From Echinarachnius parma (Eukaryota; Echinodermata; Echinoidea; Clypeasteroida; Echinarachniidae), in contig JBAMJV010001845.1 in the NCBI GenBank assembly GCA_037951105.1, positions 26,819-90,818 on the forward strand: a DNA stretch of 64,000 bases, written 5' to 3'. Numbering within the stretch: position 1 is the stretch's first letter; every line of letters begins with the position of its first letter. Under the pieces are notes generated by a model. It was not told where the DNA came from. It searched no databases and was given only the letters and a program-made list of their open reading frames with translations. Shown here in pieces: positions 30,252 to 40,833 of the stretch. Position numbers and translations under genes: made by a program.

Positions 30252-33200
30252 GTTCTTCTTTTTTCTTCTATGTATTGTTATTCTTGTGACTGTTTAACTT
30301 TTTTAATTTCTTTTCCAAGGGGTATGGCGGTAGTTCCTCTTTTTTCATATTTTTGTGGTAACAGTCAGAATTATGAGGGTTACTCTAAAGAAGTGTGTGT
30401 CCCCTTCTCATTACTCAGGTTATATTTAAATAGAAATGATGATAAAGTTTATATGTATTGATATTGATATATAATGACGGACTTTGATAATATATCGTTT
30501 AATTGTAATTTTGTATCCTTGAATGTTAAGGGAATAAGGGAAAGAACAAAAAGGGGTGGTATTTTATCTTGGTTACGAGATAAACGAGTAGAAGTAGCTT
30601 TTTTGCAGGAGACTTACAGCACTAATGATGTTGAAGATGTATGGGGTTCTTTGTGGGATGGAACAATTTATTATAGCCATGGGACAAATCACAGTAGAGG
30701 GGTGGCGGTATTGATAGATTCTAAATTAGATATCCAGGTTCTTCAAGTGCGCAATGATAATGCAGGGAGATTTATTATTTTAGACTGTATTATTCAGGGA
30801 TTAAGATTAATATTAATAAACGCGTATTTTCCAGTAAGAGGGAAATCAATGGAGCAGATTGAGTTTTTGAATAGTATTGATAACAGTTTGGATACAATAA
30901 ATGGTAACGGTAACCCAATAATTATGGGAGGGGATTTTAATATGATTTATAATGTTGATTTAGATTATTTGGGAAGTAATAAAAAAGAGGTACAGTCGAT
31001 ATTTCTTAAACACTTTGATAATTATAAGGATAAATGGACTTTATTAGATATTTGGCGGGGGGAAAATGGTTTAAAAAAACAATATACGTTTAAACAAATT
31101 AACCCCTTTGTCCAAAGTCGTTTAGATTATTTTTTTATTTCATATAGTTTAGAACAAATTGTCTTAAAATGTAATATAATACCATCAATTGCACCAGATC
31201 ATTTTGCTGTTCAGTTACAATTTTATAATTTGCCTAATTTTTCAATTAAAGGTAAAGGTAGTTACTGGAAGTTCAATAATAGTTTATGTGGAGATGGGGA
31301 ATTTATTAGACAGATGGAAGTGGAAATAGGGAGATTAAGAAATATATATGAAAAAGAAATTAAAGATGTAAGAGTGTATTGGGATTTTTTGAAAATGAAA
31401 ATTAGCAATTTTATTAGGAAATTTTCTAAAGAAAAATCTAGAAAAAGGAAAGAAAAAGTTCAAAATCTTGAAAATGATATAAGTGTAATTGAAAAAGAAT
31501 TGATAGAAAAGGTAGAAAAGGAAAAGGTTGATTTGTTGGAAAATAAAAGAATGGAGTTAAAAAAATGTTATGAATATATTAATGAGGGTTTGAAAGTTCG
31601 ATCTCGAGCATCATTTTATGAGAGAGGGGAACAAAATACTAAATATTTTGTGCAACTAATGGAAGCAAATAAAAAGAAGACAATTATAAGTAAATTATTA
31701 GTAGATGGAGGAAAAATAAGTTTTGATATGGATATTATTATTCGGGAAATACAAAGGTTTTATGCTGGATTATATTCCAAATTTGTTGTTGATGTAGAAT
31801 TATTTAATGAAAGTTTATTTTTTAAAGGTTTGCCAAAATTAGGTTTAGAATCAAAGGAAATTTGCGAAGGTAATATAACTCAAGGGGAATGTATAGCGGT
31901 TTTAAAAGAAATGAAAGGTAATAAGTCACCCGGAAACGATGGTCTTAGTGTAGAGTTTTATGAATTATTTTGGCCTGTTATTGGTGATATTGTGGTAAGG
32001 GCTTTAAATGAAGCATTTGTTAAAGAAGAATTATCTTCTTCACAAAAACAAGCTATTATAATATTGATTCAAAAGGAAGATAAAGACCCCTTACAAATAA
32101 CAAATTACAGGCCTATATCATTATTAAATGTAGATTACAAAATTTTAGCTAAGATATTGTCTGTTCGGATTAAAAAAGTATTAGGGGAACTTATTAGTAT
32201 AGATCAGGTAGGATATTTAAAAGGGAGAAATATCGGTGAGGCTATAAGATTGATAGACGATATGATTTTCTATACTAAAACAAATAATATACCAGGGTTT
32301 TTATTAGCCATTGACTTTAAAAAGGCTTTTGATACTGTTTCTTATGATTTTTTGCAAAATGTGTTAAAGACGTTTGGTTTTGGGACTTCATTTTGTAAAT
32401 GGGTTCGTACACTCTACAAGGGCGCTCAGAGTTGTGTATTTAACGGCAATGTATCGACTGGTTATTTTAATATTATGAAAGGGGTAAGGCAGGGAGACCC
32501 CTTATCACCCTATTTATTTATATTATGTATAGAAACTTTAGCACGCTCGATTAGGACCGACAATGAAATTTCAGGGTTTATTTTGGGAAATGCACATATT
32601 AAACAAGTATTATACGCAGACGATATGACGCTTTTTGTAAAAGATAAAGATTCGTTGATAAAATTAAATGAAAAATTTGAAACTTTTGCTATAATATCGG
32701 GATTACAAATTAATCGAGACAAAACATATGTTTTGTTATTAGGCCCTCTTCATGGAAAAGAAATTGTAACTCCTTTTGGTACAAAAGTTGGGATGATTAA
32801 AATATTAGGTGTATATTTTTCTATGGACCCTGAAGTTCGAGAAAGAATGAATTATAAAGAAATTTTAAGTAAAATTAAACATTTATTAATATGGTGGAAA
32901 CAGCGGGACTTGACCCTGATGGGAAAAATTCAATTGATAAAGACGTTTGTGATTTCTAAATTAATATTTGTATCTTCACTCACTCCAATTCCGCAAGGTG
33001 TAATAGAAGATTTGAATAGATTAACATTTGATTTTTTGTGGCATGGAAAAGATAAAATTAAACGGGAAGTTACTTTTTTGAATTACGAAAAAGGGGGTCT
33101 AAAAATGATTGATTTTCAATTATTTATTCGGACACAGAGAATAATGTGGATTAAGAGACTTTTTGAGGGGGAATCAATGATGGGATGGAAAAGAGTTTTT

Positions 33201-34571
33201 AAATTCTTGACTAGACAAGCAGGAGGTTTGTTGGTTTTCTTTTGTAATGTTTCATTTGATTTATTGAATTTGTCACTTCCGGGTTTTTACAGGGAAATGT
33301 TAGAAGCTTGGATAGGTTCAAAAGATTTTTTGTTAAAAGAAACTGGAAGCAGGAATCAAATTGTTTTTAATAATAGATGTATTCGAATTAATGGACAAAT
33401 TTATTATAATGAAACATTATTTTTGAAAAATGTTTATAAAATACATCATATAGTCGATAGCAAAGGAAGAATAAAATCTGTCAAGGAATTTATGAGACTA
33501 GGATTAGATAGGTCAGAAATTGACATAGTGAAACAGATTTTTGAAAATATACCATTTATATGGAAACAATTGTTAAGTAGAGATTATAATGTGATGGAAG
33601 ATACTGCACTGAATTTGGAGTTTCGATTGAGTGGAAAAGATTATTCATTGTGTGATATAACTTCAAAATATATATATGATCATTTGTTAAATTTAAGATT
33701 AGAGAAGTCTTTTGCAGTTCGCAACATAGAACACTTATATAATGTCTTTGGAAAAGATAATGAAAATATTTTCGTACGCTCCCGAAAATCCACGCTTAAT
33801 AGTTCACTAAGGGAATTTCAATTTAAATTACTATACAATCTTATTTATACAAAGAAACACATGTTTACTTTTCATATGGGGGATAGTAATTTATGCTCTT
33901 TTTGTCATAAAATGCAGGAAACATATGAACATTTGTTTTACTTTTGTGAAAAAGTAAGAATGATCTGGGTAGACTGCGGTAACGAGTTTGATTTAGAAGA
34001 ATTAATAAATATAGATTGGAAAGGGGTCCATGTAGGAATCAAGGTTAGTAATGTAGGAAAAGATCAATTATTAAATCATGTTATATTGTTGATAAAAAGT
34101 ATGATATTTGTTAATAGTAGAACGAAAGATTATCCTCCAACTATAAAAGATATTAAAGATACATTATTGAAAAATAAAGAGGAAGAAAGAAAGATAGCTG
34201 AACAGAGAGGAACATTGCAAATTCATTATAGAAAATGGAACACACTCTCTGACTAGGGTATGACACAGAGACACCATGTACAGAGTTCTTACTACCGCCT
34301 CCCCCCCCCCTTTTTTTTCTTTTTCTTTTTATCTTTCTTCTGTTAGTTCGCTATTGTTTCTCTGTTTTACTATAGATCTCTTGTTTTCTCAAACACTATG
34401 ATTATCATTATATGTATAAGAACAGATTGTATATGTATATGTAATGCTGTACACAATTAGTTTGTTGTACTTATATGAATGATTTGTATTGTAAATTTAC
34501 GTTGTAAATTTGTTTGAGAGAAAATAAAATACTATTACAAAACAAAAACAAAACTAAAAAAAAAAAAAAAA
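30252..34571 (+). mobile_element. AT-rich L1/Tx1-like LINE, 5'-truncated
   Basis: Flanked by AAGCTTT duplications (30245-30251 and 34572-34578) and ending in poly(A) at 34557-34571. The 5' 220 bp hold no complete ORF1, so the copy is truncated but keeps a full ORF2. The 3' UTR has a pyrimidine-rich stretch (34300-34340). Base composition is far more AT-rich than that of the other LINEs here. Confidence 0.9.
30474..34256 (+). CDS. LINE ORF2: endonuclease, reverse transcriptase, C-terminal zinc motif
   Basis: 1260 codons, intact. Residues about 10-235 are an AP endonuclease (SLNVKGIRE, LQETYS, GGDFN, APDHFAV). A Lys/Glu-rich helical linker follows at about 290-380 (KEKSRKRKEKVQNLENDI). The RT spans about 490-760 with NYRPISLLN, AIDFKKAFDTV, GVRQGDPLSPYLF and YADD (714-717). 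The C-terminal region has FLWHGKDKIKREVTF and a CSFC...ETYEHLFYFC zinc-knuckle-like motif from residue 1141. The YADD box and the C-terminal FLW/zinc region fit the L1/Tx1 superfamily. No stop or frameshift. Confidence 0.9.
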   Translation: MTDFDNISFNCNFVSLNVKGIRERTKRGGILSWLRDKRVEVAFLQETYSTNDVEDVWGSLWDGTIYYSHGTNHSRGVAVLIDSKLDIQVLQVRNDNAGRFIILDCIIQGLRLILINAYFPVRGKSMEQIEFLNSIDNSLDTINGNGNPIIMGGDFNMIYNVDLDYLGSNKKEVQSIFLKHFDNYKDKWTLLDIWRGENGLKKQYTFKQINPFVQSRLDYFFISYSLEQIVLKCNIIPSIAPDHFAVQLQFYNLPNFSIKGKGSYWKFNNSLCGDGEFIRQMEVEIGRLRNIYEKEIKDVRVYWDFLKMKISNFIRKFSKEKSRKRKEKVQNLENDISVIEKELIEKVEKEKVDLLENKRMELKKCYEYINEGLKVRSRASFYERGEQNTKYFVQLMEANKKKTIISKLLVDGGKISFDMDIIIREIQRFYAGLYSKFVVDVELFNESLFFKGLPKLGLESKEICEGNITQGECIAVLKEMKGNKSPGNDGLSVEFYELFWPVIGDIVVRALNEAFVKEELSSSQKQAIIILIQKEDKDPLQITNYRPISLLNVDYKILAKILSVRIKKVLGELISIDQVGYLKGRNIGEAIRLIDDMIFYTKTNNIPGFLLAIDFKKAFDTVSYDFLQNVLKTFGFGTSFCKWVRTLYKGAQSCVFNGNVSTGYFNIMKGVRQGDPLSPYLFILCIETLARSIRTDNEISGFILGNAHIKQVLYADDMTLFVKDKDSLIKLNEKFETFAIISGLQINRDKTYVLLLGPLHGKEIVTPFGTKVGMIKILGVYFSMDPEVRERMNYKEILSKIKHLLIWWKQRDLTLMGKIQLIKTFVISKLIFVSSLTPIPQGVIEDLNRLTFDFLWHGKDKIKREVTFLNYEKGGLKMIDFQLFIRTQRIMWIKRLFEGESMMGWKRVFKFLTRQAGGLLVFFCNVSFDLLNLSLPGFYREMLEAWIGSKDFLLKETGSRNQIVFNNRCIRINGQIYYNETLFLKNVYKIHHIVDSKGRIKSVKEFMRLGLDRSEIDIVKQIFENIPFIWKQLLSRDYNVMEDTALNLEFRLSGKDYSLCDITSKYIYDHLLNLRLEKSFAVRNIEHLYNVFGKDNENIFVRSRKSTLNSSLREFQFKLLYNLIYTKKHMFTFHMGDSNLCSFCHKMQETYEHLFYFCEKVRMIWVDCGNEFDLEELINIDWKGVHVGIKVSNVGKDQLLNHVILLIKSMIFVNSRTKDYPPTIKDIKDTLLKNKEEERKIAEQRGTLQIHYRKWNTLSD

Positions 34572-34578
34572 AAGCTTT

Positions 34579-34871
34579 CATTTGATGCTTTATTCTAAAA
34601 CAATTATGTACAATATTTGGCAACGATATGATCGTTTACATTTTACTAATATAAGGCTTTTACATGACGTGAACTTATAATTCCCTTTTTTTCAAAACTC
34701 ATTAATTACCAACAAGTGCAGGGTTTTGCTATATCCAGTCACAAATAGTAAACATAATTATACCTAGCACCACCTATCTCTGTACTTTCGAAGTGCGATG
34801 CCCGCCTCTGCTCCGTGTCTGACAGGAATAACTTCTTCTCGTTTGTCTTTCGTAGAATGCTTTGCCCCCAT
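34579..34871. other. Tail of duplication copy 2 and diverged flank
   Basis: Positions 34579-34745 complete copy 2. Positions 34760-34871 are the diverged counterpart of about 26390-26490. No gene. Confidence 0.6.
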
Positions 34872-35476
34872 CCCGGGGGGTCTGTCCTCATTGAAAGGGG
34901 GGTATCATGCGTGACCAAGAAAACGAGTAATTAGGGTGTTTGTTTACGATCAGCTGAGATACTCGAGTATCTCGAATAGGGTCTCAAAATCACCCAAAAT
35001 CAGGAAAAAGGGTATCTTTTTTAGGCTGATAAATTACTCGTTTAGTGTCTCAAAAAGATGAATTACTCGTTTAGGGTCTCAAAAACTCAGCTATTAGGGT
35101 ATCAAAAATAGTTATCACTTGCTTTTAATAGGGGTTTACAAAAAAATATTACTTGCTTAGGGTATCAAATATAGTTATGACTTGAGTAGGGGTTTACAAA
35201 AATTTGATTACTTGCTTAGGGTATCAAAAATAGTTATAACTTGCTTAGGGGGTTACAAAAAATTGATTACTTGCTTAGGGTATCAAAAATACTTGCTTAG
35301 GGGTTTACAAAAAATTGATTACTTGCTTAGGGTATCAAATTACCGATAATCATACTTACTTAGGGTGTATTTTTTTTGCCCCACGCAAATACTCGCTTAG
35401 GGTGCTTTTGGCAAGTCCTTGGTCACGCATGATACCCCCCTTTCTATGAGGACAGACCCCCCCCCCCCCCCCGGGG
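34872..35476. mobile_element. TIR element filled with degenerate minisatellite
   Basis: 605 bp, TIR about 44 bp (core GGTCTGTCCTCAT, then GAAAGGGGGGTATCATGCGT), flanked by CCCCAT (34866-34871 and 35477-35482). The homologous site near 26480 lacks it. The interior is about a dozen diverged units built on ACTTGCTTAGGGTATCAAAAA, alternating with AGGGGTTTACAAAAAATTGA. No ORF. Confidence 0.85.
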
Positions 35477-35482
35477 CCCCAT

Positions 35483-36100
35483 TCTTTCCGTCTTCGTATT
35501 ACGGCGAAGATTTGCACAAATCGATACAAAATAATTATAGTTTTCGTCTTTTCGATATAAGCGGGAAAATATCAAATTAAGGTTATTCCGTTACACAATG
35601 ACCCATCGTACTTGACTTGCAGAGGTGCGTACCACATACACCCGAAGATGCGATCTGTTTTTTTTTTTAATCCGCGGTCGAGCGCTAGTTAGAGTTAGGG
35701 CAAGTTTGAGGGTTATAAAAACGATGAGACCTATCTGTCCATCAGCGATACATGCACTTGGCATATTAGTCACTTTGTGGTCTTAACGCTTGGTATCATG
35801 GGTTCGAATCCTCTCTTATGACTCCTCTGTTTTGCCATAAAATTAATGAGAAGCGGTTCATTAAGCCATAGACATAATAGCATGGACAGTCATCGACTTT
35901 AAACACATTCATTCACCTGTAGAATACAAAGATATCACCATGGTACCGATGCTTGGTTAATCCCTTTGATCGTATCATCGTCGCCGCCTTGACGAGTGAG
36001 AACAGTCAAGCTTTAAAAACAATTTTGATAAAACTTGCATTTTCAGAAGAACTTGAGCAAGTCGGGTCTTTGAATTGACTTTTTATGAAGGAAAATTATA
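35483..36100. other. No gene seen; tRNA-like B box at about 35803
   Basis: Positions 35483-35670 are the diverged flank copy. GGGTTCGAATCC at about 35803 is a B-box-like motif (perhaps a tRNA-derived repeat), but no cloverleaf can be drawn. Confidence 0.35.
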
Positions 36101-36201
36101 TAATAATAATAATAATAAATAATATATAGCGTTTATAGTGCGCCATCTATCTAATAAATTATTCAGAGGCGCAGAGGGAAAATAATCATTTTAAAAAAAG
36201 G

Positions 36202-38031
36202 CTACTCAAATGCCAATCTAAACAAGTATGTTTTAAGGCTTACTTTAAACACATATATTGACTTTATATTCCTCAAATATAAAGGTTAATTGTTCCACAA
36301 TAGTGGTGCAGAAAAAGAAAAAGCCTTTTCACCTGCCCCCAACCTGACTCTACGAGGGGTCAACATGCTGCAACCCGAAGATCTTAGCTGTCTTGGAGGA
36401 TTATATTCAGAAATACAGTCTTGTAGATATTGGGGTGCAAGGCCGTTAATAATCTTCCACGTCAATAAAATAATCTTGTATTTTACACGCTCACGAACCG
36501 CCAGCCAATGCAGCTCTTGGAGAATAGGTGTAATGTGAGAGAATTTTGAAGTTCTAGTAAGGACACGGGCAGCAGCATTTTGTACCCTTTGTAATTTGGT
36601 CAACTGACCAGCAGCTACACCGTACAATAAGGCATTACCATAATCCAACGGAGACACCACATACGAATGAATCACCGAGGCCGCAACCCTATCAGAAAGA
36701 GATTTCCTTAATCGAATGTGGTAATATGCGGCTCGACAAGTGGCATTTATGTTGGAAGACATTGTCATTTCGGAATCAAATGACACACCAAGATTTCTGA
36801 CACTGGACTTAGCAATTACATCAACATTTCCAATACGCATAGTGACAATTAATTTTACAAGCTTGTCGTTTTGGTACAATAATCATAAATTCACTTTTGT
36901 TGTCATTTAACTTTAACTTATTATGAGTCATCCACAGTTTCATATCACCGGTGCAGGCCTCCATCCTGGTTCTGGCAGAGACTTCACTGTGTGGATCAGA
37001 AGGATTGAATGAAGTGTACAGTTGTGTGTCGTCTGCGTAGAGATGCACTTCAATATTGTGTGATCGGGCAATGTCTGCGAGTGGACCAGCATATACACTG
37101 AAGAAGGACGGGCCCAAGACTGAGCCCTGAGGCACTCCATATTTCAACTCACTCTCAGATGACATGGCATTGTTTATTCTAACCGATTGCGTCCTGTTTC
37201 TCAGATACGATGCGATCCATGTTGTGGCAGATCCCTCTATACCCAGCGATTGGAAGCGTTGGATAAGCACATTTTGATCTATAGTGTCAAAAGCTGCCGA
37301 TAGGTCGAGAAGCACTCTAACGCAAGAAGAATGTCATTGTGAACCTTTACAAGGGCCGACTCGGTACTGTGTTTCTTTTTGTACGCTGATTGCAGTGGCT
37401 CTGATAATTTATGCTGATCGAGGTAACCCAGGAGACGATGTGCCACAACCCTTTCGAGGACTTTTGAGATAAACGTTAGGTTTGACACAGGGCGGTAATT
37501 ATGTAAGACCTCGGGATCAAGATTGGGCTTCTTCAAGATAGTCACTACAGAAGCTTTCTTGAAGGAATCTGGGAAAACGCCGAGTTCAAGAGACCGATTG
37601 ACTATTAGAGTAATTGTTGGTAAAATGATGTTCAAATGTTTTTTCATCAGCCACGTTGGAAGCGGATCATTTGTACTGAACGTAGATGGTGACCTAGTAA
37701 TAATTCGCTGGATTTCGTCTTCAGATGTAGGATCAAAACGTTCTAATCTTGGGTACGTTCTATCAGATACTTGCACAATACTTCTGTTAGTCTGATCGGC
37801 TGCGTCTGATGAATGTAAGGCCATGGGATCCAAATCGGCACGAATATCATCAATCTTAGTCATGAAGAATTCGTTGAAGGACACTGCTAGCACTCGGTCA
37901 CTAGCATCTGATGGAAGCTTATATTGTTTGCCTTGATGGAGCATCTTATTGACCACTTTGTAGACCTCTCTCTGGTTTGAACAATCAGAAAGCTGCTCTT
38001 CAAAGTGTTTCCTTTTAGCTTCTGTAATCAT
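36202..38031 (-). pseudogene. LINE reverse transcriptase, interrupted
   Basis: RT motifs in three frames: HNYRPVSNLTFISKVLE (36.8-38.0 kb block, first frame), LLDLSAAFDTID, GVPQGSVLGP and LYADDTQLY (second frame), then RNLGVSFDSEM and WLAVRERVKYK (third frame). A short deletion before LLDLSAAFD removes a few conserved residues. The original C-terminus is the TAG at 36202, beyond the stop at 36286. Confidence 0.85.
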
Positions 38032-38034
38032 TGA

Positions 38035-39534
38035 CTACACTGCTAGTCGCTGGATGGTAAAACGTTCTCTATCTACTGTCAGCCTAGAGCTACGCCATTT
38101 CGTTTCTAACCTCCGACGATGTCTCTTCGCATCTGCAATGTCATCCGAAAACCAAGAATTGATAGGACGAACTACAGCAACACACTTTTTCAAAGGAGCT
38201 TGTTCATCCAGGATCTTGACCATCGAAGCATCAAACTGATTGCACAATCCCTCAAGATCAGTTGATGGGTGTAGAATGATATCCGATGACCGAAGTGCAT
38301 CAGCAAAGAATTCATGATCTATAGACTTGAACTTCCTGTACGTGAACTCCTGGCGACCCAAATCAGGTTTACCGACATCCAGAACACAGTGGAGGGCTGC
38401 ATGATCGCTGAGGAATGTAGACGTGTCCAAGGACTTGACAATGCCATCTCCCTCTCGAGAAAGGATGTAATCTAAGATATGTCCACTTGAGTGAGTAAAA
38501 TCTTTGACGTGTTGAACAAGATCGTATGTCTTTATTACGTCAGGAAATCTTTGGGTATCCATGTTGGTTTGATCATTCCAATGAATGTTGAAATCGCCAA
38601 CGATTATGAGTTTATGGGGTGAAACGCAGATAATAGAAAGCCAATCTGCGAACTCTTGTACAAAGCTAGATACGGTGTACTTGTTCTTCTTGCTGTATGG
38701 TGGTCTGTAAATTACTGCAAGCCTGACCGGAACACGGAAGGACCCTCCTGGCACCAAGTCACAGCAAATGCTCTCGAATGTAGTGCAATTGGGGACATCC
38801 GATGGTACCAGTTGTATTGATTCTCGGTATAGCACACCCACTCCGCCCCCCTGTCGATTGGGACGCGGAACACTGTGAAACTTGAAACCTGGAAGTGTTA
38901 AGTCTCCAATCACTTTGTATGTCTGTCGGATGGTGTAAGACATGTCCAAGTCGTGTTCAATGAAATGATCGGTGAGAACATCAGCTTTGTTGCAAACTGA
39001 TTGAGCGTTGATGAGACCTAATGTACAGTTGCTTTCATTGGGGTACTTAGAGGCATTAGTAGACTTCTGAGAAGATCTGTCACATTGTGTCGGAGTTCCA
39101 ATATTTGTTTTTCTCCCGCGCACACCACCCCTAGTCCCTCTGACTGTAGGTTTTTTCAGATTGAGATCAAGAGATTTGATGGTGGCCCAGACATCTTGAG
39201 GAAGGTGATGTCTGCAGTTATAATACAAAATAGTATCTCTTGTGTATTGTATCGTCGACCTGGTCGTAGAGCTCGAACCGTCTGCACCATTGCTAAGTCG
39301 AGTGGTATTTGTAATGTCTGGCCCAGGATTCTGCTCTATGTCTCCTGCTACCAGCAAACGTGCACGAAAGGTTGATGTAGAATTGCAGTAATACAAAGTC
39401 CTTTTACCCACATACTTGACTGTATAAGGAGTTCTACATCCAGGTAGAGAAGAAAGTACATGATCAGTCCCATTGTGTAAGTCTAGGGGCCTGCAGCACA
39501 CAAAGAGCATACAGGCCACAATAAGCACACACAA
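38035..39534 (-). CDS. LINE N-terminal ORF: 2A-like motif and AP endonuclease
   Basis: 499 codons. It begins with a hydrophobic N-terminus (MCVLIVACMLFVCC), then GDIEQNPGP at residues 64-72, a full-consensus D-x-E-x-NPG|P 2A motif. A Gly/Arg-rich region follows (VRGTRGGVRGRK). The endonuclease has GLINAQSVCNK, GGGVGVLYR, VGDFNIHW and LSDHAAL. It ends at a premature TAG; the same frame continues as LINE sequence two codons later. Confidence 0.85.
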   Translation of the reverse strand: MCVLIVACMLFVCCRPLDLHNGTDHVLSSLPGCRTPYTVKYVGKRTLYYCNSTSTFRARLLVAGDIEQNPGPDITNTTRLSNGADGSSSTTRSTIQYTRDTILYYNCRHHLPQDVWATIKSLDLNLKKPTVRGTRGGVRGRKTNIGTPTQCDRSSQKSTNASKYPNESNCTLGLINAQSVCNKADVLTDHFIEHDLDMSYTIRQTYKVIGDLTLPGFKFHSVPRPNRQGGGVGVLYRESIQLVPSDVPNCTTFESICCDLVPGGSFRVPVRLAVIYRPPYSKKNKYTVSSFVQEFADWLSIICVSPHKLIIVGDFNIHWNDQTNMDTQRFPDVIKTYDLVQHVKDFTHSSGHILDYILSREGDGIVKSLDTSTFLSDHAALHCVLDVGKPDLGRQEFTYRKFKSIDHEFFADALRSSDIILHPSTDLEGLCNQFDASMVKILDEQAPLKKCVAVVRPINSWFSDDIADAKRHRRRLETKWRSSRLTVDRERFTIQRLAV

Positions 39535-39880
39535 TGAACCCGTGGTCTATTCAGTGTAGGCGGATTCAATGGGTTAATCCAGGCTGTCTATTGTGGCACG
39601 GTTAGCACACGTTATGTAGTATGTACTGGCTGGGTTGGGTTGTGGCCTCCATATGCAGTGTAGCAAAAGTCAGCATGACAAGCGAAAACTTTGGCAGCAA
39701 AATATCATCTCCCAAAGCACCAAACTTTAATTTTTGATGCACAAATCAAGTCCAGGGTGCCCAACTAAGAGCCAGTTGAGATCAAAATAATCACAAAGCA
39801 CATATAATGTGCAGAAATGAGCAAATAAATGAGAGCTGACCAAAGCTGCTCCTCCCTCAGAGAGCGCTATGGTAAAACAA

Positions 39881-40833
39881 TAAAATAAAATAAATAAATT
39901 TTAAAAAAAATAATAATAATGTTCATTTGGTACATATATCAGTATCATAACATTTTAATACAAGAAATATGATCACATTTCTAAAATGTACTACACGTCA
40001 AAGTCTTAATTTTCAAGGTTCAAGGCTTTTCAAGGCTCGCCGCCTTGCGCCGACAACTATCGTGAGCGACATTTTGCACGGGCGCAGACTCGTGATGCAA
40101 TATAAACGACAGTCTGTCGCTTTTACTATTTTGAGGTCTTACAATCAATATAACTCCACGAAAGGGATATTTTAAGCCCGAATTGTTTTAGGCAAGCTGT
40201 TACATGATAATTTCTTTCATATAAGACAACCTATGGAACTTTTGAAATGTGGCTTTCAAAAGGCGGACACTCCCTTTAAATGAAAATGTGGCAGGAGCAT
40301 TTAGTAACTGGTAGTCTCAGTTCAATATTTAAAAAAGGAGGTGTGGCATTGGAACATATTATTGTACGATAGGATTTGATTATACAAACGCACATTCACT
40401 CGTTGGTATTATATTTACACGTTTTTTGGGAATCAGTATAGTGAATTGAAATCGTGTAAAGCAAGCAAAATCTGCACCCGGTCTACAAAATAGGGGTCTT
40501 ACACAACACAGCTTTTTTTTTTATCAAAGTCTAAAAATACATCTAATATTTGTACAATATTTGTACAATATTATTGTCTGTATTAATGCTTGCATCCACC
40601 CAATACTTTTGAGTAATTATTTTGTTTACGTGTTTTCTGTAACGCCTATTATACTATAATAGTAAAACTATCGATTCTAACAAAAAGTGTACACGGCCAC
40701 TTGTTTCCACTGCTTTGATTGCTATACCATTTTGGACACGTAGTATATTTACATGTCGACCAAACCTTGTACAGAAAAGGCGGTGAGGCAGTGCGGTGCA
40801 AGTCCAGTTTGGACTGCGGCGAATTTATTTGTA
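39881..40833. other. AT-rich spacer, no gene seen
   Basis: It contains short repeats (AATATTTGTAC three times near 40549) and a CpG-containing patch at 40025-40100. No exon or element border recognised. Confidence 0.4.

Larger units (their letters stand above)
28526..34745. repeat. Tandem duplication, copy 2, split by a LINE
   Basis: The second copy of the 1.89-kb unit, interrupted at AAGCTTT by the LINE at 30252-34571. Copy 1 carries the uninterrupted GCAAGCTTTCATTTG, so the LINE inserted after the duplication. Confidence 0.9.
36101..39880 (-). mobile_element. Decayed CR1/Jockey-group LINE with 2A motif
   Basis: A minus-strand element with endonuclease and RT in pieces. It is interrupted by an in-frame TAG at 38035-38037, two frameshifts (near 37300 and 36850) and another stop at about 36286. 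It ends in a (ATT)n tail at 36101-36121. The 5' border at about 39880 is a guess. No TSD was recognised. Confidence 0.85.
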
